From Blastococcus sp. TBT05-19 (lineage in GTDB: Bacteria; Actinomycetota; Actinomycetes; Mycobacteriales; Geodermatophilaceae): DNA of 64,000 bases. The DNA is taken from NCBI RefSeq assembly GCF_003319095.1, contig NZ_QOHI01000008.1, forward strand, positions 62,001 through 126,000. Direction: 5' to 3'. The notes below the pieces were generated by a model. The model had not been told where the DNA came from. It did not search any database and worked only from the letters and a program-made list of their open reading frames with translations. A program made the position numbers and the translations under genes. This document shows, piece after piece, positions 15,181-24,051 of this stretch (position 1 is its first letter; every line of letters begins with the position of its first letter).

Positions 15181-15193
15181 GCCGGGCACGCGA

Positions 15194-15225
15194 CGGCGGG
15201 GCCGGTCCGCAGACCGACCCCGCCG
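15194..15225. terminator. Terminator hairpin between convergent genes
   Basis: CGGCGGGGCCGGTC at 15194-15207 pairs with GACCGACCCCGCCG at 15212-15225 with one mismatch and a 4-base loop. It lies between the stops of the MBL hydrolase (plus) and the M28 peptidase (minus) and can serve both. Confidence 0.6.
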
Positions 15226-15243
15226 CCGTTTCCGGTCCGACCG

Positions 15244-16890
15244 TCAGGCGCTCTCGCGCTCCAGGTCGTGGTCGTGCACGTGGTCGTGCGAGAGGCCGCC
15301 GCCACCGCCGGCGAAGGTGCCCTCAGGGCCGGCCGGGGCCGGCAGCGTGAACGCCGGACCCGGGACCTCCTGGCCCGGGACGCCGTTCACGTCCTGGGTG
15401 GAGTACCCGAAGTGCAGCATCGCGTAGGCGATGAGGTCGCTGTTCACCTCGAGCGCACCGGCGTCGTAGTTGGTGATGTCGTCGCAGGCCTCGTGGTAGC
15501 AGGGGTCGAACTGCTCCCCGGCCGTGCCGCCCCAGATCTCCTGCTGCTCCGGCGTCTTCCGCACCTCGGCACCGGTGAAGAGCCCACCGGACGGGATGCC
15601 GTTCTCGATGAACGCCTGGTAGTCGCTGCGCCCGGAGTACTCGCTGTCGTCGTACGGCTGGCCCACCTTGGTGTAGTAGCCCTCGTAGACGGCCTCGATC
15701 GCCTCGGAGCCCTCCGGCACGACCACCGGGGCGGGGAAGGTCGACTCGTTCGCGTCGTACACGCCCAGGTAGTAGTTCGGCGAGCCCACCATGTCGTAGT
15801 TCATGTAGAGGGCGATCCGCTCGCGCTCCTCGGGCGCGAGGCCCGTGACGTAGTCGGTCGAACCGACCAGCCCCTCCTCCTCGGCCGCCCACCACCCGAA
15901 CCGCAGCGTGTTCGGCGTCTTGGACTTGGCCATCAGCAGCGCCGTCTCCAGCAGGGCCGCCGAGCCCGAGCCGTTGTCGTTGATGCCCGGACCCTCCGTC
16001 ACGCTGTCGAGGTGGGCGCCGGCCATGACCACGTTGTCCACGTTCTCGCCCGGCAGCTCGGCGATCACGTTGTAGTCGGTGCGCTGCTCGGGCTCCTTCA
16101 CGTCGATGAGCGCGGTGGAACCGGCCACGGCCAGCGCCTTGCCCGCGTCGAAGCTCGTGCCGACGACCGGGCCGCGGGCCTCGTACTGGCCGAGCGTCGG
16201 GCTGACCACGCCCTGCCGGTCACCGGCGCCGATCGTGTCGCCCTGGTTCATGATCACGACGGCCTCGGCGCCGGCGGCCTCGGCATTGGTCGCCTTGTCC
16301 TGGAAGGTGCAGCTGCCGCGCTGGACGAGCGCGATGTCAGCGGGCCCGTCGAAGCCGAGGCCGGCGAAGTCGGCCGCCTGGCAGCCGCTGCTGTTGACGC
16401 GGTCGTCCGCCAGGTTCAGGTCCACCGGGATGACCCGCCCCTCGACGGCGCCGTAGCCGGTGCCGGTGGCGATCGCCATGGGGTGCTCGGCGGGCGTCGG
16501 GGTGAGCTGGGCCAGCGTCGAGGGGTAGAAGAACTCGACGGGCACCGGGTCCAGGGTGACCGTGTAGCCGGCGCCCTCCAGCAGACCGGCGACGTACTCG
16601 ACGCTGGCCGCGTACCCCTCGGTGCCCGCGGCCCGCGAGCCCGGGTACACCGGGTCGGTGCTCTCGTCGGCGATCCGCTGGAACGCCTCCATGTGCTCGA
16701 CGACGCCCTCGAGCGTCACGCAGCCGAGCAGCTTGTCGTAGCTGTTGTTCGTCCGGTTGTCGCAGGCGTTGCCCGGTGCGGCGGTGGCCGCGGTGGTGGG
16801 CAGTGCCAGTGCCAGCAGCACTCCGCTGCTGCCGAGGGCGATGGCCCGAGCCGCCGTCCGTCGTGGGGAGGCGGTCCGTCGTTCGCTCAC
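15244..16890 (-). CDS. Secreted M28 family aminopeptidase with PA domain
   Basis: Secreted zinc aminopeptidase. The N-terminus has an Arg-rich region and hydrophobic core (RTAARAIALGSSGVLLALAL) ending in a signal-peptidase site near ATAAPG. A PA domain (GQYEARGPVVGTSFDAGKAL region) is inserted in the middle. The M28 catalytic domain shows AGAHLDSVTEGPGINDNGSG, with metal ligands His and Asp, then WWAAEEEGLVGS with the catalytic Glu, and YMNYDMVGS. Four cysteines in the mature part could form disulfides. The C-terminus ends in a Gly run and HDHVHDHDLERE, a His/Asp-rich tail not usual for the family. Length is 548 residues. Likely feeds extracellular peptide breakdown. Confidence 0.93.
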   Translation of the reverse strand: MSERRTASPRRTAARAIALGSSGVLLALALPTTAATAAPGNACDNRTNNSYDKLLGCVTLEGVVEHMEAFQRIADESTDPVYPGSRAAGTEGYAASVEYVAGLLEGAGYTVTLDPVPVEFFYPSTLAQLTPTPAEHPMAIATGTGYGAVEGRVIPVDLNLADDRVNSSGCQAADFAGLGFDGPADIALVQRGSCTFQDKATNAEAAGAEAVVIMNQGDTIGAGDRQGVVSPTLGQYEARGPVVGTSFDAGKALAVAGSTALIDVKEPEQRTDYNVIAELPGENVDNVVMAGAHLDSVTEGPGINDNGSGSAALLETALLMAKSKTPNTLRFGWWAAEEEGLVGSTDYVTGLAPEERERIALYMNYDMVGSPNYYLGVYDANESTFPAPVVVPEGSEAIEAVYEGYYTKVGQPYDDSEYSGRSDYQAFIENGIPSGGLFTGAEVRKTPEQQEIWGGTAGEQFDPCYHEACDDITNYDAGALEVNSDLIAYAMLHFGYSTQDVNGVPGQEVPGPAFTLPAPAGPEGTFAGGGGGLSHDHVHDHDLERESA

Positions 16891-17117
16891 GCTAGATCCC
16901 TTTCGTCAGCTTCCCGGCGATCGGAACCTCCCGCCGGGCCGACGTCGTTGTCGGCGAGCCGACCCTGACCCGTGGCGCGCACGGTTGCAAAGCGAAAGAT
17001 CACGGTTACTCAGAGGCAGCACATCGGGTAGCGAGCTGTCAACGGCCTCGCGACCTGGGTATTTAGGTGTGACCTGCAACACGCCGCGTGGACGATCTCG
17101 CGGTGAGTCATGAATTC
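16891..17117 (-). promoter_or_regulatory. Leader and promoter region of the M28 peptidase gene
   Basis: This 227-base gap lies between the S9 peptidase stop and the M28 peptidase start (both minus). It is locally less GC-rich. A TTGACA hexamer reads on the minus strand at 17042-17037, but I find no good -10 at the right distance. Two AACCGTG copies occur downstream of it. A promoter is likely here; its exact position is not secure. Confidence 0.3.
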
Positions 17118-19106
17118 TTACTCTGCGTCACGATCTTGCGACACGCTGTCGACCGGGTTCGCCGCCGTCGTCAGCCACCGCGCCCACCAGCGGAGCACGT
17201 GCTCGAACCGGGCCAGCCGGTGGCGGGGACGGCCCGACCGGGACAGCTCGTGCCCCTCGCCGGGGAACACCAGCAGCTCGGCGGGGACGCCGCGCCGGCG
17301 CAGCTCCACGTACAGCCGCTGCCCCTGCTCCAGCGGCGTCCGCCAGTCCTCCTCGGAGTGGACGACGAGGGTCGGCGTCGTGATCGCGGCGGCGGTGACC
17401 ATCGGGCTCTGCCCCGCGACCCGCTCGGGCTCCGTGCCCAGGTACTGGTCGGTGAAGTACCACCCGATGTCGGAGGACCCCACGAAGCTCACCGGATCGG
17501 TCAGCGCGCGCTCCACGACCGCCCCGGCGAAGCGGTCGGTGCGGCCGAGCAGCAGCGCGGCGAGGTAGCCCCCGTACGAGCCGCCCATGATCCCGACGCG
17601 GCCGGCGTCCAGCGCGGCGTCGGCGAGAGCCGCGTCGAGGAAGGCCAGCACGTCGTCGGCGTCGAGGCCGCCCCACCCGTGCCGGACGGCCCGGCCGTGC
17701 GCCGCGCCGTAGCCGGAGGACCCGCGCGGGTTGCACTGCACCACGGCGTACCCGGCGGAGACGTACACCTGGGTCTCGTCGAACAGGCCCCGCTCGTACT
17801 GCCGGAACGGGCCGCCGTGCACGGTGAGCAGCACCGGGTGGGGGCCCGGGCCCGGCGGCGTGGTGACCCAGCCGTGGACCGGGTAGCCGTCCGGCGCCGT
17901 GGCGGTCCGCTCGCTCGGGCGGTGCAGCCGGCCGGTCGCTCCCAGGTCCCGCCCGAACCCGGTCAGCAACCGCCGGCCGGCCGGGGTGAGGGCCAGCAGC
18001 TCGCCCGCCGACCGGTCGTGCGCCACGGTGGCGACGACGACGTCGCCCGCCCCCGCGATCCCCCGCACGACGAAGGGCCCGTCGACCAGCGTCTCGGGCT
18101 CCCCACCGGTCAGCGGCACCCGCAGCAGCTCCACCGCTCCGCGGCGCTCGACGCCCACCAGCACGGCGTCGCCGGCCAGCACCGTGGTGGGGCTCTCGTC
18201 GCCCCGCTGGTGCTCCTCGGCGTCCAGCAGCGGTTCGGGCCGTCCGCCGTCGGCGGGTACCCGGCAGGGCACGGCCTGGCGGGCCACGAAGTCCAGGCCC
18301 TCGGGGCCGAGGTCGGGCACGGCCGTCACGACGATCGATGCCCCGTCGGCCGTGTACGCCGGGCGCGAGCAGCTCCCCCGGCCGTCGGTCACCTGCCGCA
18401 GACCGCTGCCGTCCGGGGCGACGGCGTGCACGTCGCGCACCAGGTCGCGGTCGGCCCGCTCGTGCCGGGCCGAGACGAACGCCAGCTCCCCGCCGTCGGG
18501 GCGCCAGGTGACGTCCTCGCAGTCGGGGGTTCCGGTGGTGACCTGCACGGGCTCGGGCAGCGGCGCCGTGCCGTCGGCGAAGTCGGGCGGCAGGTCGAGG
18601 ACGAACACCTGGCTCGGGCGGTCGCCGGTGAAGCCGACGCCGTCCCGCCGGTACTGCAGGGTGGTGATCAGCCGCGGGGGCTCGGCCGCCGCCTCCACGC
18701 CGTCGACCGTGCCGTAGCGGCCGTGCTCGGGGACCCGGGCGACGTAGGCCAGCCGGCGGGAGTCCGGCGACCACACCGGCGCTCCGGCGCCGAGCGGGTG
18801 GTCGGTGAGCCGGCGCGGTGCGCCGCCGGCGGCGGGCAGCAGCAGGACCTGGGGCTTCCCGCCGGGCTCCGCGCCCAGGTAGGCCAGCCAGCGGCCGTCC
18901 GGCGAGTAGGCGGGGTCGGTGTCGCGCCGGCCGGAGGTGACGGGCCGGGCCGGGCCGGAGGCGTCGGTCGGCACCGCCCACAGCTGGCTGCGGTACTCGT
19001 CGGCCTCGAGGTCGGGCCTGCTCACGGCGACGACGGCGATGCGCCCGTCCGGCGAGACCGTCGCCGTTCCGGGGACGCGCAGGAGCGCGAGATCGGTCGG
19101 CCGCAT
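17118..19106 (-). CDS. S9 family prolyl oligopeptidase-type peptidase
   Basis: Serine peptidase of the acylaminoacyl/dipeptidyl peptidase group. The N-terminal ~380 residues form a beta-propeller with TolB/WD-like repeats (DPAYSPDGRWLAYLG, APVWSPDSRRLAYVA, DVTWRPDGGELAFVS). The C-terminal alpha/beta hydrolase domain has the nucleophile elbow GGSYGGYLAAL, preceded by GRVGIMG, with the acid around VVHSEEDWRTP and the His in FPGEGHELSRS. No signal peptide is apparent, so it is probably cytoplasmic. The propeller restricts access to short peptides in this family. 662 residues, normal length. Confidence 0.93.
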   Translation of the reverse strand: MRPTDLALLRVPGTATVSPDGRIAVVAVSRPDLEADEYRSQLWAVPTDASGPARPVTSGRRDTDPAYSPDGRWLAYLGAEPGGKPQVLLLPAAGGAPRRLTDHPLGAGAPVWSPDSRRLAYVARVPEHGRYGTVDGVEAAAEPPRLITTLQYRRDGVGFTGDRPSQVFVLDLPPDFADGTAPLPEPVQVTTGTPDCEDVTWRPDGGELAFVSARHERADRDLVRDVHAVAPDGSGLRQVTDGRGSCSRPAYTADGASIVVTAVPDLGPEGLDFVARQAVPCRVPADGGRPEPLLDAEEHQRGDESPTTVLAGDAVLVGVERRGAVELLRVPLTGGEPETLVDGPFVVRGIAGAGDVVVATVAHDRSAGELLALTPAGRRLLTGFGRDLGATGRLHRPSERTATAPDGYPVHGWVTTPPGPGPHPVLLTVHGGPFRQYERGLFDETQVYVSAGYAVVQCNPRGSSGYGAAHGRAVRHGWGGLDADDVLAFLDAALADAALDAGRVGIMGGSYGGYLAALLLGRTDRFAGAVVERALTDPVSFVGSSDIGWYFTDQYLGTEPERVAGQSPMVTAAAITTPTLVVHSEEDWRTPLEQGQRLYVELRRRGVPAELLVFPGEGHELSRSGRPRHRLARFEHVLRWWARWLTTAANPVDSVSQDRDAE

Positions 19107-19162
19107 GCCCAGGACGCTATCCGGCCCGGCGGGCGGCCCGGTCCGGACCTCGGGCGCCCGGG

Positions 19163-20158
19163 TCAGACGACGGGGGTCCGGTCGTCGGCCCAGGTGATCC
19201 GCTCGTACCCGTACGCGCGGGCGACGTCGCGGACGGCACCGGCGATCTTCTCCGTCTCCGCGCGCAGCACGAACTCCCCGTCGATGACGTACACCGACAG
19301 CAGCGCCACCGGACCGCGGTGCACCCCGAGGTCCAGGGGCAGCTCCAGGCGAGCGCCGCCGAAGGTCCGGGTGATGAGGGTGCCGCCCCAGTCCAGCTCG
19401 CGGCCCGACTCGGAGGTCGCGTAGACCAGCACCCTGCGCAGGTCGCGCGACTGGTGCAGGTCGACGACCAGCTGCTCGAACTCCTCGCGGTCGGCGCGCA
19501 GCACCGGGGTCGGCGAACCGGGCGGGCCGGCGGCCAGCCCGCGGAGCCGCTCGACGATCGAGGACGTGCCGTCGGTCAGCTCGTACAGCGCGCCGAGGCT
19601 GACGTCGCCGACCGCCGGCGAGCAGACCGCCTCCACGGTCAGGGCGCCGATCCCGCTCTGCAGCCGGTTCAGGGTCACCGTCGGGTCCTGGGGCGTGAGG
19701 ATGACCCGACCGCCGGCAGCCAGCCGGGGCACCGGCCGCGCCGGCTGCTGCGCACGCCGCCGGCCGGCCGCCGGGGCGGGCGGCGCCGCGGCCGGCGCCT
19801 CGGGGAACAGGTCGAGCAGGCCAGCGGGCCCCGACGACGCGGGTGGCACCGGCTCGGACGGCGCCGACAGGTCCAGGCTCGGCGACGGCGTGGGTGCCGG
19901 AGCCGAGGGCGCCGACAGGTCCAGGCTCGAGGACGGCGCGGGCGGGGAGGGCGCCGGGGCCGGGGCCGACAGGTCGAGGTCGGCGCTCGGCGGCCGGACC
20001 GGCGCGGGGCTCGGGGCCGGAGCGGGAGCGGGAGCCGGAGGTGCGGGCGCGGTGGTCCGGCGCGCGGCCGACGACCCGGGCGCGGGCCGCAGGCTGCGGT
20101 GCCGGAGCCAGCCCAGGTCGGTGCGTCGGGGTGCGGTGGCGGGGTCGCGACCGCTCAC
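19163..20158 (-). CDS. TerA-like stress protein with Pro/Ala-rich linker and LDLSAP repeats
   Basis: The C-terminal ~180 residues resemble the TerA-type domain: VILTPQDPTVTLNR, then LGALYELTDGT, matching LGCLYEFTDGS in the TerA-like gene at 29 kb. The N-terminal ~150 residues are disordered Pro/Ala/Ser, with the motif LDLSAP at 61-66, 79-84 and 95-100 and LLDLFP near 114-119. Such short repeats in a linker look like docking motifs. The GTG start at 20158 overlaps the stop of the upstream terD gene (GTGA); the longer frame to 20347 is a shadow of terD. Part of the Ter island, probably cytoplasmic. Exact function unknown. Confidence 0.8.
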   Translation of the reverse strand: MSGRDPATAPRRTDLGWLRHRSLRPAPGSSAARRTTAPAPPAPAPAPAPSPAPVRPPSADLDLSAPAPAPSPPAPSSSLDLSAPSAPAPTPSPSLDLSAPSEPVPPASSGPAGLLDLFPEAPAAAPPAPAAGRRRAQQPARPVPRLAAGGRVILTPQDPTVTLNRLQSGIGALTVEAVCSPAVGDVSLGALYELTDGTSSIVERLRGLAAGPPGSPTPVLRADREEFEQLVVDLHQSRDLRRVLVYATSESGRELDWGGTLITRTFGGARLELPLDLGVHRGPVALLSVYVIDGEFVLRAETEKIAGAVRDVARAYGYERITWADDRTPVV

Positions 20159-20718
20159 AGCGGCAGGCCGTAGTCCGAGGCGACGCCGGCGATGCCGCTG
20201 GCGTAGCCCTCCCCCACGACCTTGAACTTCCAGTCGGAGCGGTGGCGGTACACCTCGCCCAGGACCAGCGCGGTCTCCGTGGACAGGGCCGGCGCCAGGT
20301 TCTCCGACCGCACCAGCTCGCGGTTGTCGGCCCCGTCGCGCACGCACACGCTCAGCTGCCGCAGCTGGCCCAGGGTGCGGCGGGCCGCCGTCCCCTCGTT
20401 GACGAACAGCACGAAGGCCACCCGGGACACCTCGGGCGGCACGTCGGGCAGGTCGATCTCCACCTGCTCCTGGTCCCCGGCGAGGGCGTGCTCCAGCCGG
20501 TGCACGGACAGGTCGGGCGAGGTGAGCTGGTTGACGAAGACGAAGTGCTCGGCGGAGAGCGCCTTGCTCGCGCTGTCGCAGAGGACCGCGGCCAGGACCA
20601 GGTTGTCCTGCAGCACCGGCTCGGCGTTCCCGTTCCAGGTCACCCCGACCACGACCTGCCTGAGCCCGGGGATCTCCCGGGTGAGGGGCACGTTGGCCCC
20701 GCGGCTCATGAGGGGCAT
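20155..20718 (-). CDS. TerD-family protein, divergent (degenerate Ca2+ site)
   Basis: TerD-fold protein of 187 residues. It begins MPLMSRGANVPLTR, equivalent to the [10 protein letters not shown] start of TerD proteins, and ends WKFKVVGEGYASGIAGVASDYGLPL, the typical TerD C-terminus. The two acidic clusters that bind calcium in canonical TerD (DLDASA and GDN..GDDE) read VLCDSAS and ALAGDQEQ here, so calcium binding is doubtful. It starts 14 bases after the gene at 20732 and overlaps the TerA-like gene downstream, forming a three-gene unit. A start at the internal Met (20709) is also possible. Confidence 0.88.
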   Translation of the reverse strand: MPLMSRGANVPLTREIPGLRQVVVGVTWNGNAEPVLQDNLVLAAVLCDSASKALSAEHFVFVNQLTSPDLSVHRLEHALAGDQEQVEIDLPDVPPEVSRVAFVLFVNEGTAARRTLGQLRQLSVCVRDGADNRELVRSENLAPALSTETALVLGEVYRHRSDWKFKVVGEGYASGIAGVASDYGLPL

Positions 20719-20731
20719 CAGCGGTCAGCCA

Positions 20732-21220
20732 TCAGAGGTCGAGATCCGATCCGGAGAACTTGGTGCGCAGGAAGCTGCCCTGGGTCATCAGGGCGTCGAC
20801 GTCCTGCGCCTGGGTCGCCTGCAGGACCGCCACGGCCGAGCCCTCCAGCGCGTCGAGCTGTTCCAGCAGCGACTGGGCCGGGGTGGACCCCGACGGCCGC
20901 GGCACGTCGACGAGGTCCTCGTCGACGGCCAGGTAGGTGCGCAGCGTGGTCGGCAGGTAGTCGCCCACCGCGCCGCGGACCGAGATCGTGGCGTACACGT
21001 CCAGCGGCCGGATCGCCGAGGTGTCGACGATCTCGGCCAGCACGTCGGTGATGCGGCGGGCGGCGACGACCGCCCGGAGCGGCAGGCGGCCGGCGGAGGC
21101 GTTGATCATGCGGTTGACCGAGCCGATCGCCGCCCGCAGCGCCTCCGGGCTGTCGCCCGGGTCGGCGACGGGGGCCGTCGGCGAGGGGGCCGCGGGCTGG
21201 GACCACCGGAACCACGCCAC
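20732..21220 (-). CDS. Conserved Ter-cluster protein of unknown function
   Basis: A 162-residue soluble protein beginning MAWFRWSQPAAP. After a Pro-rich lead it is mostly helical: LRAAIGSVNRMINAS, AVVAARRITDVLAEIV, then a hydrophobic/acidic C-terminal part with LLEQLDALEGSAVAVLQ and VDALMTQGSFLRTKF. I do not recognise enzymatic motifs. It lies directly between telA and a terD gene on the same strand, which points to a partner of TelA or TerD. A helical scaffold or XpaC-like companion of TelA is conceivable but not shown. Confidence 0.8.
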   Translation of the reverse strand: MAWFRWSQPAAPSPTAPVADPGDSPEALRAAIGSVNRMINASAGRLPLRAVVAARRITDVLAEIVDTSAIRPLDVYATISVRGAVGDYLPTTLRTYLAVDEDLVDVPRPSGSTPAQSLLEQLDALEGSAVAVLQATQAQDVDALMTQGSFLRTKFSGSDLDL

Positions 21221-21254
21221 GCCGTTCCCACCCCTTCCGTTCCGACGCTGCGGA

Positions 21255-21274
21255 CCGCCCGGTGCCCCGGGCGG
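21255..21274 (-). terminator. Hairpin after telA
   Basis: CCGCCCGG pairs with CCGGGCGG across a TGCC loop, 8 bases beyond the telA stop. Short but very stable; it may partly separate telA from the next gene, 61 bases downstream. Confidence 0.4.
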
Positions 21275-21281
21275 CTCCGCC

Positions 21282-22505
21282 TCAGTTGCCGGCGATCTCG
21301 TTCTGACGGGTGCGCTCGAGGTAGGGCTTGGCCCGCTGGATCTGCCCCTCGAGCGCCTGGACGGTCTGGGCCATCGAATCGATCGCCTGCGCGCGGAAGG
21401 TGTCGACGGCGTCCATCGTCGCGAACACGTTGTCGAAGGCCGCCTGCAGCTTGGCGACGTCGACGGTCGAGGAGGCCGCCTGCTGGTTGATCGCCGTGCC
21501 CTGGATCCGCAGCTGCTCGGACGTCGACTCGATGAGGTTCGAGGTCACGGTGTTCAGCGCGGTGATCTGGTCGAGGACCAGCTTCTGCCGGCTGAGCGCC
21601 TGGGAGACCATCACCGCGGTCCGCAGGGCCGCGATCGTGGTCGTCTGCGCGCGGTCCACGCCCCGGATCAGCTCGAGGTTGTTGCGGCGGATCAGGTCGA
21701 GGGCCATGTAGCCCTGAACCGCGACCGCCATCTGGGTCATGATGTCCTGCCGCCGCTGGCGGACGGGGAACAGCGCGTCGGAGCGGACGGTGTTCGCGTC
21801 CTCGGTGCGCCCGGCGGCCTCGAGCTCGGCGACCTTGTTCTCCAGCGCGGAGTCGAGGGCCGCGGCGAGCTCGTTGTACTCCCGCAGCTTGCCCATCATC
21901 GACCACATGTTGGCCTTCTCGGTCTCGATGGCCGCGTTGTCCTTGCGCAGCTCGTCCTGACCGGAGTCCAGCGCCTTGATGATGGAGTTCAGGTGCGACT
22001 GGGCCGACTGGTACTTGGCGAAGTAGCGGTCGATCTTGTCCCCACCGGGCAGCCACTTGAGCACGCGCTTGACGCCGGTCAGGTCGGCCCGGTTCGGGTC
22101 CAGCTCGGTGACCGTCTGGCGGAGGTCGACCAGCGTGTTGGACACCTTCGTCTGGGCGTCGAGCTTGCCCTTGCCCATCGCCGCGGCGGGGCGGTCGAGC
22201 ATGCGGTTGGAGACGGCGGCCGAGGCCCGCATCTCGCGGTCGCCCAGCGTCGTGATGGAGCCGACCTTCTCCGAGAAGGCCGGCGACTTGGTGTCCAGCG
22301 ACACGAGGTCGCTGACGAAGGCGGTCGCCTTCGCCCGGAGCTCGGCCTGCTTGGCGTCCTCGATCGGCACCGCGTCGGCCGCCTGCTCGGTGGCCACGAC
22401 GACGACCGGCTGCGGCGGGGCCAGGACCAGGGCACCCGCCGTGGGGGCCGCACCGGTCGCCGCGGCGGACGGGGCGGAGGTGGAGCCGAGGTCCAGCTCG
22501 GACAT
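21282..22505 (-). CDS. telA: TelA-family toxic-anion resistance protein
   Basis: Member of the TelA/KlaA family linked to tellurite and other toxic-anion resistance and found with TerC/TerD. The 407-residue protein starts with a Pro/Ala-rich region of ~50 residues, then a long helical body: SFEKVGSITTLGDRE-like segment, LKWLPGGDKIDRYFAKY, LNSIIKALDSGQDELRKDN, and DALFPVRQRRQDIMTQM, hallmarks of TelA. Coiled-coil character is strong and no signal or membrane helix is seen. ATG 22505 has GAGGAG nine bases upstream; the extension to 22850 lacks family sequence. It is divergent from the lyase gene of the biosynthetic module. Confidence 0.92.
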   Translation of the reverse strand: MSELDLGSTSAPSAAATGAAPTAGALVLAPPQPVVVVATEQAADAVPIEDAKQAELRAKATAFVSDLVSLDTKSPAFSEKVGSITTLGDREMRASAAVSNRMLDRPAAAMGKGKLDAQTKVSNTLVDLRQTVTELDPNRADLTGVKRVLKWLPGGDKIDRYFAKYQSAQSHLNSIIKALDSGQDELRKDNAAIETEKANMWSMMGKLREYNELAAALDSALENKVAELEAAGRTEDANTVRSDALFPVRQRRQDIMTQMAVAVQGYMALDLIRRNNLELIRGVDRAQTTTIAALRTAVMVSQALSRQKLVLDQITALNTVTSNLIESTSEQLRIQGTAINQQAASSTVDVAKLQAAFDNVFATMDAVDTFRAQAIDSMAQTVQALEGQIQRAKPYLERTRQNEIAGN

Positions 22506-22887
22506 GGAGGTCACTCCTCGAAGACGCGTCGGTGCCGACCGGGTGCGGACCGGCCCGCCGGGGAGGCGGGAGACCGCGCCGGGCAGTCGGTTGCAGTCCG
22601 GGAGCATCCCGGCCCGCAGCCGTCTGTCTAACACGCGGCGGTCACGATTCGAACCCTTCGCGGGCAGGATACGGCGGGTGTCACGGCCGCCCGGGGCGTC
22701 GTCACCCGGTCGGTGCCGGGCCTCGACGCTGCCGGCCTCCCGGCCGTCGGAGGGAACCTGCACGCCGGCGACCCGGATCGGCCCGCCGGCCCCCGCCCGT
22801 AGTCTCCGTGCGGGCACCAGGCGGCGGAGGATCCGGCCGCCGTGCCGCACCGGCGACCGAACGCGTGCCGGACCGAGGGGAGGACGA
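22506..22887. promoter_or_regulatory. Divergent promoter region between telA and the Ter biosynthetic module
   Basis: A 382-base gap with no convincing gene. For telA (minus), TTCGAA at 22653-22648, a 16-base spacer and TTAGAC at 22631-22626 is a possible promoter. For the lyase gene (plus), TAGTCT at 22800-22805 is a possible -10 without a clear -35. Frames running through this region have no family sequence. Both units probably start here and may be co-regulated. Confidence 0.35.
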
Positions 22888-24051
22888 GTGCGTCATTTCG
22901 GGTTCCTGACACCGGAGCAGCGGGACTCGCTCTTCCAGCAGGCCCCGGGTTCGTTCGACGCGCGGACCGACCGGCGGACCCTCGCCGTCGCCCTGGGCGC
23001 GACCCTCTACACACCGGGCACCCGCCAGGACTACGCGGCCCGGATCGGGCAGCTGGTCCAGGAGGGCGTCGCCTCCGCCGTGCTGTGCCTCGAGGACGCG
23101 ATCCCCGACGACGACGTCTCCGACGGCGAGCGCAACGTCGTCGCCCAGCTGCGCACCCTGCACGAGAGCGGCCGGGAGACCCCCCAGCTCTTCGTCCGCG
23201 TCCGCCGTCCCGACCAGGTGCGGACCCTCGTCGGTGAGCTCGGACCGGCCGCCGCCGCGCTCACCGGCTTCGTCTTCCCGAAGTTCACCTCCGCGGTGGC
23301 GGAGGACTACCTGGCGGCGCTGACCGAGGCGCGGGCGCAGACGTCCCTGCCGCTGTACGCCATGCCGGTCCTGGAGACCGGCGAGGTGCTGTTCGCCGAG
23401 ACCCGGCTGCCGGAGCTGCTCCGCATCCGCGAGCTGCTGTCCGCCGCCGAGGACGCCGTGCTGGCCGTGCGCATCGGCGCCACCGACCTGTGCGGCCTGT
23501 ACGGGCTCCGCCGCGGGCCCGACCTCACGATCTGGGACCTCGCCCTGGTGCGCGAGGCGCTGGCCGACATCGTCAACGTCTTCGCCCGGGACGACCGCTT
23601 CACCGTGACCGGCGCCGTCTGGGAGCACTTCACCGGCACCGAGCGCCTCTTCAAGCCGCAGCTGCGCCAGACCCCGTTCGGGCGACCGGACCTCCCCGGG
23701 GCACCCGAGCTGCGGTACGACCTGATCCGGCACGACCTCGACGGGCTCATCCGGGAGGTCGTGCTGGACCAGGCGACCGGGATCGTCGGCAAGACGGTCA
23801 TCCACCCCTCGCACGTCCGGCCGGTGCACGCCCTCTCCGTCGTCACCTCCGACGAGCTGGAGGACGCGCGGACGACGCTCGGCATGACCGGCGGCGGGGT
23901 CTCCGGGAACGCCCGGGCCACCCGCATGATCGAGAGCCGGCCGCACGCCCGCTGGGCGGCCCGCACGATGCGCCGCGCCGAGGTGTTCGGCGCGCTCCGG
24001 GAGGACCGCACGTTCGTCGACCTGCTGCACGTCGACGAGGGTCAGGCGTGA
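22888..24051 (+). CDS. HpcH/HpaI aldolase / citrate lyase-like C-C lyase of the Ter module
   Basis: TIM-barrel enzyme of the citrate lyase beta/HpcH-HpaI superfamily, 387 residues. Seen are ASAVLCLEDAIPDDDV, with the acidic metal/substrate residues near 65-75, FVRVRRPDQV, GFVFPKFTSA and MPVLETGEV, then AVRIGATDLCGLYG. The C-terminal extension (KTVIHPSHVRPVHAL) is also typical. In Ter systems this lyase is predicted to help build a nucleoside-like metabolite; no CoA-lyase partner is nearby, so central metabolism is unlikely. GTG 22888 follows AGGGGAGG. The frame extends upstream to 22036 only as a shadow. The stop overlaps the next start (GTGA). Confidence 0.9.
   Translation: MRHFGFLTPEQRDSLFQQAPGSFDARTDRRTLAVALGATLYTPGTRQDYAARIGQLVQEGVASAVLCLEDAIPDDDVSDGERNVVAQLRTLHESGRETPQLFVRVRRPDQVRTLVGELGPAAAALTGFVFPKFTSAVAEDYLAALTEARAQTSLPLYAMPVLETGEVLFAETRLPELLRIRELLSAAEDAVLAVRIGATDLCGLYGLRRGPDLTIWDLALVREALADIVNVFARDDRFTVTGAVWEHFTGTERLFKPQLRQTPFGRPDLPGAPELRYDLIRHDLDGLIREVVLDQATGIVGKTVIHPSHVRPVHALSVVTSDELEDARTTLGMTGGGVSGNARATRMIESRPHARWAARTMRRAEVFGALREDRTFVDLLHVDEGQA

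Noticed and set aside
22036-22887. N-terminal extension of the C-C lyase frame
   Set aside because: The upstream part overlaps telA antisense and lacks family sequence; the GTG at 22888 with an AGGGGAGG site fits the family start.
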